DNA from: Flagellimonas sp. S3867 | GTDB taxonomy: Bacteria > Bacteroidota > Bacteroidia > Flavobacteriales > Flavobacteriaceae | DNA: 64,000 bases | Assembly (NCBI RefSeq): GCF_014698935.1 | Contig: NZ_JACVMN010000002.1 | Location: 1,105,187 to 1,169,186, forward strand | Reading direction: 5' to 3' | Shown here: positions 27,681 through 37,074 of the stretch, piece by piece | How positions within the stretch are numbered: the first letter of the stretch is position 1 | How the letters are laid out: the number at the start of each line of letters is the position of its first letter | Notes under the pieces: generated by a model | Databases searched by the model: none | The model's input: only the letters and a program-made list of their open reading frames with translations | Told to the model about the DNA's origin: nothing | Program-made: the position numbers and the translations under genes

Positions 27681-28610
27681 CTATTTGGAAATTAACAAGA
27701 GCGACTGTTTCTTATCTTGTTTTAGTTGTTCTTGTAGTTCTTTTACCGAATCAAATTTGTGCTCATCGCGGATGCGATGTAAAATGTTCACCTGTATTTT
27801 TTTATCGTATAGATCTCCCTCAAACTCAAAAAAGTTGACCTCTATACTTTTTTCCGTGCCCGAAACCGTTGGATTGAATCCGATGTTCATCATTCCATGA
27901 TGTTCTTTGCCGTTTATTATACTTTTAACCACATAAACGCCATTCTTAGGAATTAGTTTGTAATCCTCTGCTATGTGAAGATTTGCTGTGGGAAAACCGA
28001 ACTGCTTGCCCAGACCTTTTCCTTTTTTAATGGCTCCTGTTAGCATATAGGGGTAGGTGAGATAGCTGTTGGCGGTGGTAATATCGCCCTCTAATAAGGC
28101 ATTTCTAATTTTTGTGGAGCTTACGGACACCGCGTCGATTTCTTGTGCCGGGATTTCCTCGACCTCAAAATCGAGAGCGTTTCCAAACGTGACCAAATCT
28201 TGGATGTTGGCATTGCGGTTTCGTCCAAACCTGTGATCATAACCGATAATAATCTTTTTCGTTTTTAAACTGTTGACCAAAATGTCCCGAACAAATTCTG
28301 TTGCAGATAGTCGAGAAAAGTCCTTGGTAAATGGATGGATGATTAGATAATCCAATCCCATTTCGTCCAAAATTTGAATTTTCTCATCCAGTGTATTCAA
28401 CAGTTTGATATCCGTGTCTTTTTGCAAAACCATTCTAGGATGCGGAAAAAAAGTAAGTACTGTGGACTTTAGCCCATCATTTTTGGCATTATTTATGAGG
28501 CGTTCCAATATCTTGCCATGACCAAGATGGACACCATCAAAGGTGCCTATGGTTACGGCCGTTTGAAATGAACTATCGGAAAACTGAGAAATGCCTTGGA
28601 CTGTTACCAC
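27681..28610 (-). CDS. ribF: Bifunctional riboflavin kinase / FAD synthetase
   Basis: It converts riboflavin to FMN and then FAD. The N-terminal nucleotidyltransferase has TIGTFDGVHLGHGKIL; IIGYDHRFGRNR is also characteristic. The C-terminal kinase has GKGLGKQFGFPTANL and the GVYVVKS strand. The 309-residue length is normal. Starts at GTG 28610. The divergent peptidase gene begins about 55 bases away. Co-transcribed with the HTTM gene that follows directly. Confidence 0.95.
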   Translation of the reverse strand: MVTVQGISQFSDSSFQTAVTIGTFDGVHLGHGKILERLINNAKNDGLKSTVLTFFPHPRMVLQKDTDIKLLNTLDEKIQILDEMGLDYLIIHPFTKDFSRLSATEFVRDILVNSLKTKKIIIGYDHRFGRNRNANIQDLVTFGNALDFEVEEIPAQEIDAVSVSSTKIRNALLEGDITTANSYLTYPYMLTGAIKKGKGLGKQFGFPTANLHIAEDYKLIPKNGVYVVKSIINGKEHHGMMNIGFNPTVSGTEKSIEVNFFEFEGDLYDKKIQVNILHRIRDEHKFDSVKELQEQLKQDKKQSLLLISK

Positions 28611-28664
28611 GTAATCAAGAAAATAAAAAAGGCTATTTTTGAATTTGACTTATGCCCCATGCGT

Positions 28665-31600
28665 ATGAAAGCTAAATTACATCTTGTTTTTTCAATAACC
28701 ATATTTTTTGCCTGCTTTTGTACATACGCGCAACAAGGATACTGGCAATCTATACCGAAAAAATCAAATTTCAAGAGTATTTCGGTCAAGGATATGGATA
28801 AGGGTGGCGCAGTTTTCTCCTTGGATGACAGTCTTTTTTCCAAAGAACTTAAGGCTTCAAATATCGCTAAAGGAGGTATGCACACAATCTATCTTCCATC
28901 TGGTAACGGCAAAGTGATTGCTTTTCAATTAACGGAGACATCGGTGCTTCATCCAGAACTTGCCAAGAAATACCCTAATATAAAATCCTTTACAGGGCAA
29001 AGTTTAGACGGAAAATATAGAGTGAAACTTAGTAGTTCCCATAAAGGACTGCAAAGTATGATTGTGGATTTGGAAGGTAGTGAAACTACATTTATGGAAC
29101 CTTTGTTAAATAAAAAGGGAACCTATGTTATTTACAATAAAAAGGAACAGACCAAAATTGGATTTGAATGTGGTACGGAAAAACTACAACAAACTCTTGA
29201 AAAGAAATTAAACCAAAGTACGGGAAAGACCATTGTGCCCTTGGTTGGGGATCAATTACTTCGGAAATATCGCATAGCTGTTTCAACAACCGGTGAATAT
29301 GCCCAATTTCATGGAGGTACTGTGGCCGATGCCCTAGCTGCAATAAATGCTACCCTTACTAGAATTAATGAGGTTTTTGAGACTGATTTAGGCGTGACTA
29401 TGGAATTGGTCGCAAACAATGATCAGGTTATTTTTACTAATGCAGCAACGGATCCATATAATGGAAACTTAAATGCTCAAGTACAAAGCACTTTGACCTC
29501 TACTATTGGAGAAGCCAATTATGATGTAGGACACCTTTTCAACAAAGTAGCATCGGTTGCTCAGAACAATGGAAATGCTGGTTTTATTGGAGCTGTTTGT
29601 GTTGACAATAGAAAAGGGAGTGCGTTTTCTGCTGCGTTTGAGCCACAGGGTGATGTTTTTGATCTTGATTTTGTTTCACATGAATTGGGTCACCAATTTG
29701 GAGCCAACCACACATGGTCCTTCGAATCTGAAGGAACCGGTGTACAAGCTGAACCTGCAAGTGGGACCACAATTATGGGTTATGCAGGAATTGTTCCGGG
29801 AAACAATGTGGCTCCCAACGGGGACGATTATTTCCACTATCACAGCATCGTTCAAATTTCGAATTATTTGCAGACCGTTTCATGTGCTCAAACAACTGCA
29901 TTGACCAATATTCCACCTGTAGTTACACCAATGGGGGATTATACCATTCCAAAAGGAACAGCATTTATGCTGGAAGGGTCGGCAACGGACAGTGACCTAG
30001 GTGATGTGCTTACCTATGCATGGGAACAAATCGATGATGGGGTGGTCACAACAAATAATTTTGGGCCAGATAATCCAAGTGGGGCTAATTTTAGATCATT
30101 GCCTCCAACAACAGACCCAACAAGATATTTTCCAAGACTATCAAGGGTAGTTCAGGGAAATCTTACCCAAACGATGCCACAGACAAATGATGCTTGGGAA
30201 ACCGTATCCAATATAGAACGTAATATGAAGTTTGCCCTCACCGTAAGGGACAATGCCGCCGGAGGGGGGCAGGTGGTTTCGGATATTCTTGATGTACAAG
30301 TATTGAAATCGGCAGGTCCCTTCTCTGTAACATCACAAGCTACAAATGTGGTTTACGAAGGTGGTTCCACGCAAGAGGTCACTTGGGATGTTGCCAATAC
30401 CAATTTGTTGCCAATAGATGCCAAAAATGTTGATATACTATTGTCTTTGGATGGTGGCAACACCTTTCCCATAACGCTTGCTGATGACACCCTGAACGAT
30501 GGGAGTGAAGAAATATTGATTCCTGGTGATGCGACCACCACTGCCCGCATCATGATCAAAGCGAGCGATAATGTCTTCTTTTCGGTAAATGCTGCGGACT
30601 TTACAATTCAGGAGTCACCGATTGTGCTGAATTTTCAAAATTTATCATATCAAGTTTGCCAGCCAAGCAACAGTGTTATTCCATTTGTTTATGAAACTTT
30701 TGGAGGTTTTAGCGAAACTTCTACCTTCTCGGTTACAGGATTGCCCGCAGGAGTAACTGAATCTTTTTCGCCTACTCAGGCAAGTACTGATGATACCGCG
30801 GTTAATTTAACTATTTCAAATACCAATGCGACCACGCCGGGAACCTATGCAGTTACGGTAACTGCGACTTCTACCTCGATCACAAAAAATGTTCCCTTGA
30901 CGCTGGTGATAAACGACGGTAATTTTGTTGACGTGGTACTTACTTCACCTATAGATACTGAAGCGAACACTGCTGTTCACCCTTTGTTACAATGGGAGAA
31001 CAATGAGTTGTACTCCAATTATGATGTTGAAATTGCTACGGATGTTGGCTTTTCAAGTCTTGTGGAATCTGCCTCTGGACCTTTTAATTTTTACCAGACA
31101 ACCAGCCTAAGCGAAGAAACCGAATACTTTTGGAGGGTAAGACCTAGCAACAATTGTGGAACTGGTACATTCGGAACACCATTTAGTTTTACGACCAATC
31201 AAGTTGACTGCAAAAATTTGAATCCGAGTGGTCTTCCTTTGGAAATAACAGCCTTGGGAACCCCCACGGTTACATCTGCTGTCCAAATTTTTGAAGATTT
31301 ACAAGTTTCCGATGTCAATGTCAGCATTGAACTTACCCATACCTTTCTTGAGGATTTGATCATAGATCTTATCTCACCATCAGGCACACGTGTCACCTTG
31401 ATTTCCAATGCTTGTGGAGATGCGAACAATATGAATGCCGTTTTCGATGATGCTGGAACCGCTTTGGTGTGTGGAGGCAATCCTGCTATTTCAGGGACTG
31501 TTGCTCCGCTAGGGTCCTTGTCCTCTTTAAATGGCGAAACTACATTGGGCGAATGGACATTGGAAATTAGAGATACTTTTGCAAATGATGGCGGTTCGCT

Positions 31601-32459
31601 GGTTGCTTTTTCACTGGAAGTATGTGCCGAAGGAGCTTTCCGCCCAGATGATGATGAGGACGGAGTGTTTGACGATGGCGATGATCTTTGTTTGGGGACC
31701 CCAAAAGGAGTGGAAGTTGATACAAATGGCTGTCCCGTAAACAGATTTGCCTCTGATAATTTTACCGTGCAGATCCAAAGTGAATCGTGCAGAAACAATA
31801 ACGATGGTTCGGTGGGTATAACTGCTTCGGATACCTCTATTACCTATACTGCGGTTTTGAGCGGTGGGAGTGCTGACCTGAACATGGATTTTACAGATGC
31901 GCATACCTTTCAAAATCTAAATGCGGGAAATTACTCACTCTGTATCACCGGCACCGATGGTTCCATTACCTATCAAGAAGTGTGTTTTAATGTTGTGATA
32001 GAGGAGCCAGCTTTGCTTTCTACCTTCGCCACCGTTGACGAGAATGTGTTGAGCTTGACCATGGAGGGCGGTTCATTATATAATGTTGAGTTGAATGGAT
32101 TGGTCACGCAGACGATAGATTCGGAAATTCAACTAGAGTTAAAAGAAGGATTAAATACGCTCAAAGTGTTTACCAACCTCAGTTGTCAAGGTTCTTTTGA
32201 GGATACTTTCTTTATTTCTTCCAAACCAATTTTGTATCGAAATCCAGTAGGTGCAGATACAAGAGTGTTTCTCAATGGTTTTGTTGGAGATTTGGATATT
32301 CAAGTGTTCTCTGCCAATGGACAAATGGTGATGAAAACGAGAAGAAGGATGGAAGGAAATGAACTTGAAATGGATTTTTCAGGATTGCAGACCGGAATTT
32401 ATTTTATGAGAATTCAAGGTTCGGAAATATATGAGGAGTTTAAATTGATTAAAGAATGA
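28665..32459 (+). CDS. T9SS-secreted reprolysin-like metallopeptidase with P domain
   Basis: The 1264-residue exoprotein has a signal peptide (MKAKLHLVFSITIFFACFC...AQ), a propeptide, and a metzincin domain with the zinc site HELGHQFGANH at about residues 339-349 and the Met-turn IMGYAG. Next come Ig/FN3-like regions (about 430-840), a proprotein-convertase P domain (about 845-985; GEWTLEIRDTFANDGG), an acidic DDDEDGVFDDGDD calcium-type segment, and a C-terminal type A sorting domain (VFSANGQMVM...GIYFMRI) for the type IX system. A longer start at 28596 would overlap ribF. ATGA coupling with the downstream lipoprotein. Confidence 0.9.
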   Translation: MKAKLHLVFSITIFFACFCTYAQQGYWQSIPKKSNFKSISVKDMDKGGAVFSLDDSLFSKELKASNIAKGGMHTIYLPSGNGKVIAFQLTETSVLHPELAKKYPNIKSFTGQSLDGKYRVKLSSSHKGLQSMIVDLEGSETTFMEPLLNKKGTYVIYNKKEQTKIGFECGTEKLQQTLEKKLNQSTGKTIVPLVGDQLLRKYRIAVSTTGEYAQFHGGTVADALAAINATLTRINEVFETDLGVTMELVANNDQVIFTNAATDPYNGNLNAQVQSTLTSTIGEANYDVGHLFNKVASVAQNNGNAGFIGAVCVDNRKGSAFSAAFEPQGDVFDLDFVSHELGHQFGANHTWSFESEGTGVQAEPASGTTIMGYAGIVPGNNVAPNGDDYFHYHSIVQISNYLQTVSCAQTTALTNIPPVVTPMGDYTIPKGTAFMLEGSATDSDLGDVLTYAWEQIDDGVVTTNNFGPDNPSGANFRSLPPTTDPTRYFPRLSRVVQGNLTQTMPQTNDAWETVSNIERNMKFALTVRDNAAGGGQVVSDILDVQVLKSAGPFSVTSQATNVVYEGGSTQEVTWDVANTNLLPIDAKNVDILLSLDGGNTFPITLADDTLNDGSEEILIPGDATTTARIMIKASDNVFFSVNAADFTIQESPIVLNFQNLSYQVCQPSNSVIPFVYETFGGFSETSTFSVTGLPAGVTESFSPTQASTDDTAVNLTISNTNATTPGTYAVTVTATSTSITKNVPLTLVINDGNFVDVVLTSPIDTEANTAVHPLLQWENNELYSNYDVEIATDVGFSSLVESASGPFNFYQTTSLSEETEYFWRVRPSNNCGTGTFGTPFSFTTNQVDCKNLNPSGLPLEITALGTPTVTSAVQIFEDLQVSDVNVSIELTHTFLEDLIIDLISPSGTRVTLISNACGDANNMNAVFDDAGTALVCGGNPAISGTVAPLGSLSSLNGETTLGEWTLEIRDTFANDGGSLVAFSLEVCAEGAFRPDDDEDGVFDDGDDLCLGTPKGVEVDTNGCPVNRFASDNFTVQIQSESCRNNNDGSVGITASDTSITYTAVLSGGSADLNMDFTDAHTFQNLNAGNYSLCITGTDGSITYQEVCFNVVIEEPALLSTFATVDENVLSLTMEGGSLYNVELNGLVTQTIDSEIQLELKEGLNTLKVFTNLSCQGSFEDTFFISSKPILYRNPVGADTRVFLNGFVGDLDIQVFSANGQMVMKTRRRMEGNELEMDFSGLQTGIYFMRIQGSEIYEEFKLIKE

Positions 32460-33139
32460 AGCGGATTTTTCAAAGTTTGGGATTACTTGTTATACTATGG
32501 TCTTGTGGTAGTGATGATCCACCACCGGCACCAGGAGGAACCAATTTGGTCTTTCCAGACCAGAATTCGGAATGTACAACCGGAATCAGCGTTAATGAAA
32601 CCCTGAGCCAGGTCACTTTTCAATGGCAGACTTCTGCCAATACCGATAGCTATACCTTGAGTGTTGTAAATTTGGAAACCAATATTCCTCAGACCATTTC
32701 AACCGCAGCGAATTCTGCTAGTTTATCCATTGTTAAAGGGGCACCCTATTCCTGGTCGGTAACTTCTTTGAATTCGAAGTCAGATCAGGTTGCAACCAGT
32801 GAAACATGGTTGTTTTACAATGCTGGCTCACAAACTACCTATGCGCCATTTCCTGCACAATTGGTTAGTCCGGTTTCGGGATCAACGGTGCAAAAAAATA
32901 TTGATAATGAGGTGATGTTGGTCTGGCTTGGCGCAGATGTGGAGAATGATATTACTGGGTTTGAGGTTTTCTTTTCAACAAGCAACCCGCCAACTACTTC
33001 TGTGGGAACAACTGCTGCAAATACCATGGAACTAAGCGTAGGCGTTGAATCTGGAATGATTTACTATTGGAAAGTTATCACCACTGATGCCGAAGGGAAT
33101 AATTCAGATTCGGGTGTTTTTGAGTTTAGGGTATTTTAA
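32456..33139 (+). CDS. Lipoprotein with fibronectin-III-like domains
   Basis: The 227-residue protein has a lipoprotein signal peptide with lipobox LWSC (Cys17), followed by SDDPPPAPGG, and two FN3-like beta domains: one with SQVTFQWQTSANTDSYTLSV and another with ITGFEVFFSTSNPP. It is likely anchored in the outer membrane. Its ATG overlaps the metallopeptidase stop by four bases, so the peptidase and lipoprotein are translated together; a role in holding or capturing the peptidase substrate is my inference. It ends two bases from the end of the convergent pth. Confidence 0.75.
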   Translation: MKRIFQSLGLLVILWSCGSDDPPPAPGGTNLVFPDQNSECTTGISVNETLSQVTFQWQTSANTDSYTLSVVNLETNIPQTISTAANSASLSIVKGAPYSWSVTSLNSKSDQVATSETWLFYNAGSQTTYAPFPAQLVSPVSGSTVQKNIDNEVMLVWLGADVENDITGFEVFFSTSNPPTTSVGTTAANTMELSVGVESGMIYYWKVITTDAEGNNSDSGVFEFRVF

Positions 33140-33141
33140 AA

Positions 33142-33771
33142 CTAGGTGCCGTTAAACTGGTTCATGGTGTTTTTTACGCCGGAAAAGATAAATGACCTGA
33201 TAAGGTCCACGGATTTCTGCAATCGTTCCGGCAAAGCGCTAATTTCATCCTCATTCCATTTTCCAAGTACATAATCTATTTGCCTGCCTTTTGAGAATTC
33301 TGCCCCCACTCCAAATCTTAAACGATTGTATTGGACAGTTTGGAGTGTATTTTGAATATCCTTTAAACCATTATGACCCCCATCACTCCCTTTCGTCTTT
33401 AGACGCAGCGTTCCAAAGGGTAAATTGATGTCATCAGTAATTACCAACACATTTTCCAAAGGAATTTTCTCTTTCTCCATCCAATATTTAACTGCTTTAC
33501 CGCTTAGGTTCATATATGTGGAAGGTTTTAGGCACAACACACTTCTTCCTTTATGCTTAAAAGTTATGATCGCTCCCAACTTTGCACTTTCAAATGAAGC
33601 AGTTTCCTTTTCGGAAAGAAAATCCAAAACCTTGAATCCAATATTATGTCTTGTTTCTTCGTACTCAGATCCAATATTTCCAAGTCCGATGATGAGGAAT
33701 TTTTTCATACTGTCAGTTTCTTGTAAAATGTACTGTGGTCTGCCAAAAAGTGCTTTGATAAATTGGAACAT
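33142..33771 (-). CDS. pth: Peptidyl-tRNA hydrolase
   Basis: The enzyme frees tRNA from stalled peptidyl-tRNA. Motifs: GLGNIGSEYEETRHNIGF with the catalytic His, MNLSGKAV, and VITDDINLPFGTLRLKTKG with the catalytic Asp, then GGHNGLKDI. The 209-residue form includes a 21-residue N-terminal extension that occurs in many flavobacterial homologues; an inner ATG at 33708 (MKKFLIIGLG) would give the classic length. Upstream on the same strand a strong terminator separates it from rplY. Confidence 0.95.
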   Translation of the reverse strand: MFQFIKALFGRPQYILQETDSMKKFLIIGLGNIGSEYEETRHNIGFKVLDFLSEKETASFESAKLGAIITFKHKGRSVLCLKPSTYMNLSGKAVKYWMEKEKIPLENVLVITDDINLPFGTLRLKTKGSDGGHNGLKDIQNTLQTVQYNRLRFGVGAEFSKGRQIDYVLGKWNEDEISALPERLQKSVDLIRSFIFSGVKNTMNQFNGT

Positions 33772-33800
33772 GGGAAGATCTCCATTTGTTCAAAAATACA

Positions 33801-33844
33801 AAAGCATCCCAAAACTTTACACGTATGTAAAATCGGGATGCTTT
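33801..33844 (-). terminator. Rho-independent terminator after rplY
   Basis: AAAGCATCCC (33801-33810) pairs perfectly with GGGATGCTTT (33835-33844). The 24-base loop holds a smaller TTTAC/GTAAA hairpin. On the minus strand T-rich DNA follows, so it ends the prs-rplY transcript and lies between rplY and pth. Confidence 0.8.
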
Positions 33845-33861
33845 GATATAGTGTTTTGAAA

Positions 33862-34530
33862 CTATTCTTTGGCTTCTGCTGCTGGTGCTTCTGCGCCTCC
33901 TTCAGCCGCCGCTCCTTCTGCTGCTGCTTCAGTTCCTTCTGCTCCTTCAGTTTCTTCCTCTTCTTCTTCCTCATCATCAACAGATGTTCTAGAGGCCTTA
34001 ACCTGAACTACCGCTGTGCTGTCTGGGTGAAGAATGGTATAATCATCATTTAAAAGCGTTTCCACAGGAATGGTTCCACCAATTTTTAGTTGAGATATAT
34101 CAATAGTGATAAAATCAGGTAATAAATCTGGTAAAGCCTTTATGGAAAGTTTTCTTTTTCTGAAAAGCAAACGACCACCGTTTTTTACACCTGGAGAATT
34201 TCCTTCGAGACGGATTGGAATATTCATGGTTACAGGCTTGTCGTTGAACAATTGATAAAAATCTATGTGAAGAATTTTATCGGTTACAGGATGGAATTGG
34301 ATATCCTGTAATACCGCTTTCAACTTTTGGCCATCTTCCAACTCAATCACAACAGTGTGTGCGTTAGGAGTGTACACCAAATTTCTGAATGCTAATTCAT
34401 TAGCTGAAAAGTGAAATGGTTTATCCCCTCCGTACAACACGCAAGGAACCTTTCCAGCATTACGTAAGGCTTTGGTCGATGCCTTGCCCACGCTTTCTCT
34501 TTGAGATCCTTTGATAGTAATTGATTTCAT
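33862..34530 (-). CDS. rplY: 50S ribosomal protein L25 / general stress protein Ctc
   Basis: L25 binds 5S rRNA. The long (TL5/Ctc) form is seen: the N-terminal [31 protein letters not shown], then a C-terminal beta domain. The end is a low-complexity Glu/Ala tail of about 40 residues ([12 protein letters not shown], then alternating AAAEG units), usual for Bacteroidota L25. I chose ATG 34530; the frame is open to 34623 but that part overlaps prs and does not resemble L25. Downstream of prs by 17 bases, so the two form an operon. Confidence 0.95.
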   Translation of the reverse strand: MKSITIKGSQRESVGKASTKALRNAGKVPCVLYGGDKPFHFSANELAFRNLVYTPNAHTVVIELEDGQKLKAVLQDIQFHPVTDKILHIDFYQLFNDKPVTMNIPIRLEGNSPGVKNGGRLLFRKRKLSIKALPDLLPDFITIDISQLKIGGTIPVETLLNDDYTILHPDSTAVVQVKASRTSVDDEEEEEEETEGAEGTEAAAEGAAAEGGAEAPAAEAKE

Positions 34531-34547
34531 TATATATATAAATTGAT

Positions 34548-35489
34548 TTACATTAAAAATTTTGATGAAATAGAAGTATTGTGGTGAACCCTGTGCATAA
34601 CATCTGCAAATAGGTCTGCACAACCCAATACCTTAATTTTTTTCTTATCCACTTCAACAGGAATAGAATCCGTAACGATAAGCTCTGATAATTTTGAATT
34701 TTCTATTCTTTCATAGGCATTCCCAGACAATAACCCATGAGTGGTAATGGCTCGGACACTAAGCGCTCCTCGCTCCATCATAAGGTCTGCGGCTTTGGTT
34801 AGTGTGCCGGCGGTATCCACCATATCATCTACCAAAACAACATTTTTACCTTTAACTTCACCGATCAATTCCATATGGGATATTACATTGGCCTTGGCAC
34901 GTTGCTTATAGCAAATGACCACGTCACTTTCCAAAGCTTTGGAATATGCATATGCCCTTTTGGAACCACCCATATCTGGAGAAGCTATGCAGAGATTGTC
35001 TAGATTAAGGTTCTTTAGGTAAGGTAAAAACAAAGTTGAGGCAAAAAGATGGTCTACAGGTTTTTCAAAAAATCCTTGAATCTGATCTGCATGCAAATCC
35101 ATGGTAATAATTCGAGTTGCACCAGCAGTTTCCAACATTTTTGCTACCAATTTGGCCGCAATGGGAACACGTGGTTTATCTTTTCTATCCTGTCTGGCCC
35201 ATCCAAAATAGGGTATTACAGCGGTAATGTGTCTTGCAGAAGCTCTTTTGGCAGCATCCAACATCAACAACATTTCCATTAAATTTTCTGAACTAGGATT
35301 GGTTGAGCCAATGATAAAAATACGGGTACCCCTTATTGATTCTTCGAAAGAAGGTTGAAACTCACCATCACTATATCTGGAAAAAATTACCTTTCCTAGG
35401 TCAGCGCCGTAGGAGGCTGCAATTTTCTCACCAAGCACTGTACTTTGGGTACAAGCGAAAATTTTAGGTTCTGGAACTTGGTATGACAT
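34548..35489 (-). CDS. prs: Ribose-phosphate pyrophosphokinase
   Basis: It makes PRPP from ribose 5-phosphate and ATP for purine, pyrimidine, His and NAD synthesis. Conserved blocks: [33 protein letters not shown] (ATP-binding loop) and [18 protein letters not shown] (PRPP-binding signature). The 313-residue length is exact for class I. First gene of an operon with rplY; a good promoter lies 52-81 bases upstream of the ATG at 35489. Confidence 0.97.
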   Translation of the reverse strand: MSYQVPEPKIFACTQSTVLGEKIAASYGADLGKVIFSRYSDGEFQPSFEESIRGTRIFIIGSTNPSSENLMEMLLMLDAAKRASARHITAVIPYFGWARQDRKDKPRVPIAAKLVAKMLETAGATRIITMDLHADQIQGFFEKPVDHLFASTLFLPYLKNLNLDNLCIASPDMGGSKRAYAYSKALESDVVICYKQRAKANVISHMELIGEVKGKNVVLVDDMVDTAGTLTKAADLMMERGALSVRAITTHGLLSGNAYERIENSKLSELIVTDSIPVEVDKKKIKVLGCADLFADVMHRVHHNTSISSKFLM

Positions 35490-35540
35490 TGCAATCTCTT
35501 GTTAACTAGCTTATTAAAGTGCTTTTTCTTAAAAGAGGTG

Positions 35541-35571
35541 CAAATTTAAAAATTAATTCGGGTTGCTCAAG
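35541..35571 (-). promoter_or_regulatory. Promoter of prs-rplY
   Basis: On the minus strand CTTG (35571-35568), 19 bases, TAAATTTG (35548-35541) matches the Bacteroidota promoter. Transcription would start near 35534, giving an untranslated leader of about 45 bases. Confidence 0.6.
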
Positions 35572-35587
35572 GATTAATGAAGGTATT

Positions 35588-35620
35588 TTTGGTGGTAAAC
35601 AAAATATTTTTTTAGCTTTG
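35588..35620 (+). promoter_or_regulatory. Promoter of tRNA-Leu
   Basis: TTTG (35588-35591), 21 bases, TAGCTTTG (35613-35620) is an excellent match to the Bacteroidota -33/-7 consensus. It would start transcription about 15 bases before the mature tRNA. It is divergent from the prs promoter. Confidence 0.7.
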
Positions 35621-35641
35621 CAGTCCTTTTTGAAAATTAAT

Positions 35642-35722
35642 GCTCGAGTGGCGGAACTGGTAGACGCGCTGGATTCAAAATCCAGTTCCTTTGGAGTGTG
35701 GGTTCGATTCCCACCTCGAGTA
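35642..35722 (+). tRNA. tRNA-Leu (anticodon CAA)
   Basis: A complete class II tRNA can be folded: acceptor arm GCTCGAG pairs with CTCGAGT near the 3' end (one G-T at the first pair), the D arm is TGGCGGAACTGGTAGACGCG, the anticodon stem is CTGGA/TCCAG with loop TTCAAAA and anticodon CAA at 35676-35678, there is a variable arm, and the T arm is GTGGG-TTCGATT-CCCAC. The long variable arm and anticodon identify Leu, reading UUG. The 3' CCA is not encoded. It has its own promoter and terminator. Confidence 0.95.
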
Positions 35723-35730
35723 CTTAAAGA

Positions 35731-35759
35731 AAAAGCCGAGATTTTATGTCTCGGCTTTT
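35731..35759 (+). terminator. Rho-independent terminator after tRNA-Leu
   Basis: AAAAGCCGAGA (35731-35741) pairs with TCTCGGCTTTT (35749-35759), giving an 11-base stem with a 7-base loop followed by a T run. It ends the tRNA transcript eight bases beyond the tRNA. Confidence 0.85.
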
Positions 35760-35811
35760 TTATTTGGCACAACAGTTTTGAATTGTTTGATTCTAATCTT
35801 AAGAATTAGTG

Positions 35812-36696
35812 CTATGATTTGGTCGATTCATTTGCTTTGGATAGAGAAACTAAACCACCAATTGCTCCTAAATTCATCGAATCCAAGGCTGAACTTGGAA
35901 CGATTACCATAGATCCTTTTTCTTTTAGACCTTCAAATAACATGTTCATACCCCGGAGGTGCAAGGCTACAGGATTTTCACTATACTGTTCACTTGCTTC
36001 GGAAAACTTATGTGCTATTTCTGTTTCGGCTGTCCCTAAAATAACTCTCGCCCTACGTTCCCGTTCGGCCTGTGCTTCTTTGCTCATTGCATCGGCCAAT
36101 GCTTGTGGGATAATGATGTCTTTTATGCCTACGTTTTGGCATGTTATGCCCCAAGGATTAGTGTTGTGATCAAGCACTTTTTGGAGATCTTCGGCTATTT
36201 TGTCTCTGTCTTGAAGAATATCAGCCAACTCATGTTTTCCAATTATATCGCGAAGCCCGGTCTGTGCGATATAGAAAATGGCCTTCTCGTATTCCTGTAC
36301 TTCTAAAGCTGCTTTCTCCACATCCCAAACAGTCCAATACACCACGGCATCAACATTAACTGGAACCGTATCCCTGGTCAAAGTTTGCTCTGCTTTAAAA
36401 TCCGTGACGCGAACACGCTGGTCGACATATTTGTCTATTTGATCAATTATTGGGATTATTAAAAATATCCCAGGGCCTCTTAAACCTATGAATTTTCCCA
36501 TTCTGAGAACCACTGCTTTTTCCCATTGGTCAGCAATATGGATTGACTTTGCAAAAAAGAGAGAAAGCAACAATAAAAGAGAAGCCGCTATCAAATCTAG
36601 TATATCAAAATAATACAGTCCGGCGCAAAGTGCTATCGCAAATACTATAATAGCTGTGGAAATGGGATTCCCAATTTTTTTAATAGAAGTTTTCAT
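35812..36696 (-). CDS. Slipin, SPFH/band-7 family membrane protein
   Basis: The 294-residue protein has two close N-terminal hydrophobic segments (about 12-50) and an SPFH (stomatin-like) domain: WEKAVVLRMGKFIGLRGPG, then QRVRVTDFKAEQTLTRD, ending in the stomatin-like helical part ADAMSKEAQAERERRARVI. Slipins form oligomers in membrane microdomains. The upstream gene on the same strand is a GntR regulator one base away, so the pair is co-expressed and probably co-regulated through the operator at 37075-37094. Confidence 0.88.
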   Translation of the reverse strand: MKTSIKKIGNPISTAIIVFAIALCAGLYYFDILDLIAASLLLLLSLFFAKSIHIADQWEKAVVLRMGKFIGLRGPGIFLIIPIIDQIDKYVDQRVRVTDFKAEQTLTRDTVPVNVDAVVYWTVWDVEKAALEVQEYEKAIFYIAQTGLRDIIGKHELADILQDRDKIAEDLQKVLDHNTNPWGITCQNVGIKDIIIPQALADAMSKEAQAERERRARVILGTAETEIAHKFSEASEQYSENPVALHLRGMNMLFEGLKEKGSMVIVPSSALDSMNLGAIGGLVSLSKANESTKS

Positions 36697-36697
36697 C

Positions 36698-37066
36698 TTA
36701 ATTCTGAGTTTTAAGTTGATTAATTATGTCGTTTACTGAAAATCCATAGCTAAATGCGATAGTGGAAAATTCATTACATATCTCATTTAGTTTATTTCTC
36801 TTCTCCTTGTCCGATATTTGGATTTTTGCTTCATTTATGAAAGTTCCGGTACCTTGTTGTGTCTCTAGAATATTTTGAATTTCCAATTCTTTATAGGCCT
36901 TGGCAACCGTATTTAGATTTACTTTCAACTCAACCGCCAGAGACCTTACCGTGGGTAATTGTTCTCCAGTTTTTAGGTTTCCGAAAGCAATGCCAAATTT
37001 TATCTGATCGATGATTTGGCGATAAAATGGTATTCCGGTCTTAGGATCTAATTTAAAAGTAATCAT
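36698..37066 (-). CDS. GntR-family regulator, YtrA type
   Basis: The 122-residue regulator has the GntR winged helix (IPFYRQIIDQIKFGIAFGNL, GEQLPTVRSLAVELKVNLN, AKAYKELEIQNILETQQG) and only a short helical C-terminal dimerisation part, as in the YtrA subfamily. YtrA regulators usually control ABC transporters. Here it is linked to a slipin gene, one base apart. It should repress its own promoter: an inverted repeat overlaps the -7 box just upstream. Confidence 0.88.
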   Translation of the reverse strand: MITFKLDPKTGIPFYRQIIDQIKFGIAFGNLKTGEQLPTVRSLAVELKVNLNTVAKAYKELEIQNILETQQGTGTFINEAKIQISDKEKRNKLNEICNEFSTIAFSYGFSVNDIINQLKTQN

Positions 37067-37074
37067 TGTTTTAA

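Noticed and set aside
31199..31798. 199-codon antisense frame in the metallopeptidase gene
   Set aside because: Opposite the P domain; serine/proline-rich shadow of the acidic and Gly/Thr-rich sense codons.
34531..34623. 31-codon N-terminal extension of rplY
   Set aside because: Overlaps prs and does not resemble L25; the ATG at 34530 gives the normal N-terminus.
35642..35722. tRNA-Leu as a possible integration site for a mobile element
   Set aside because: No integrase, no repeated 3' tRNA end and only ordinary genes follow.
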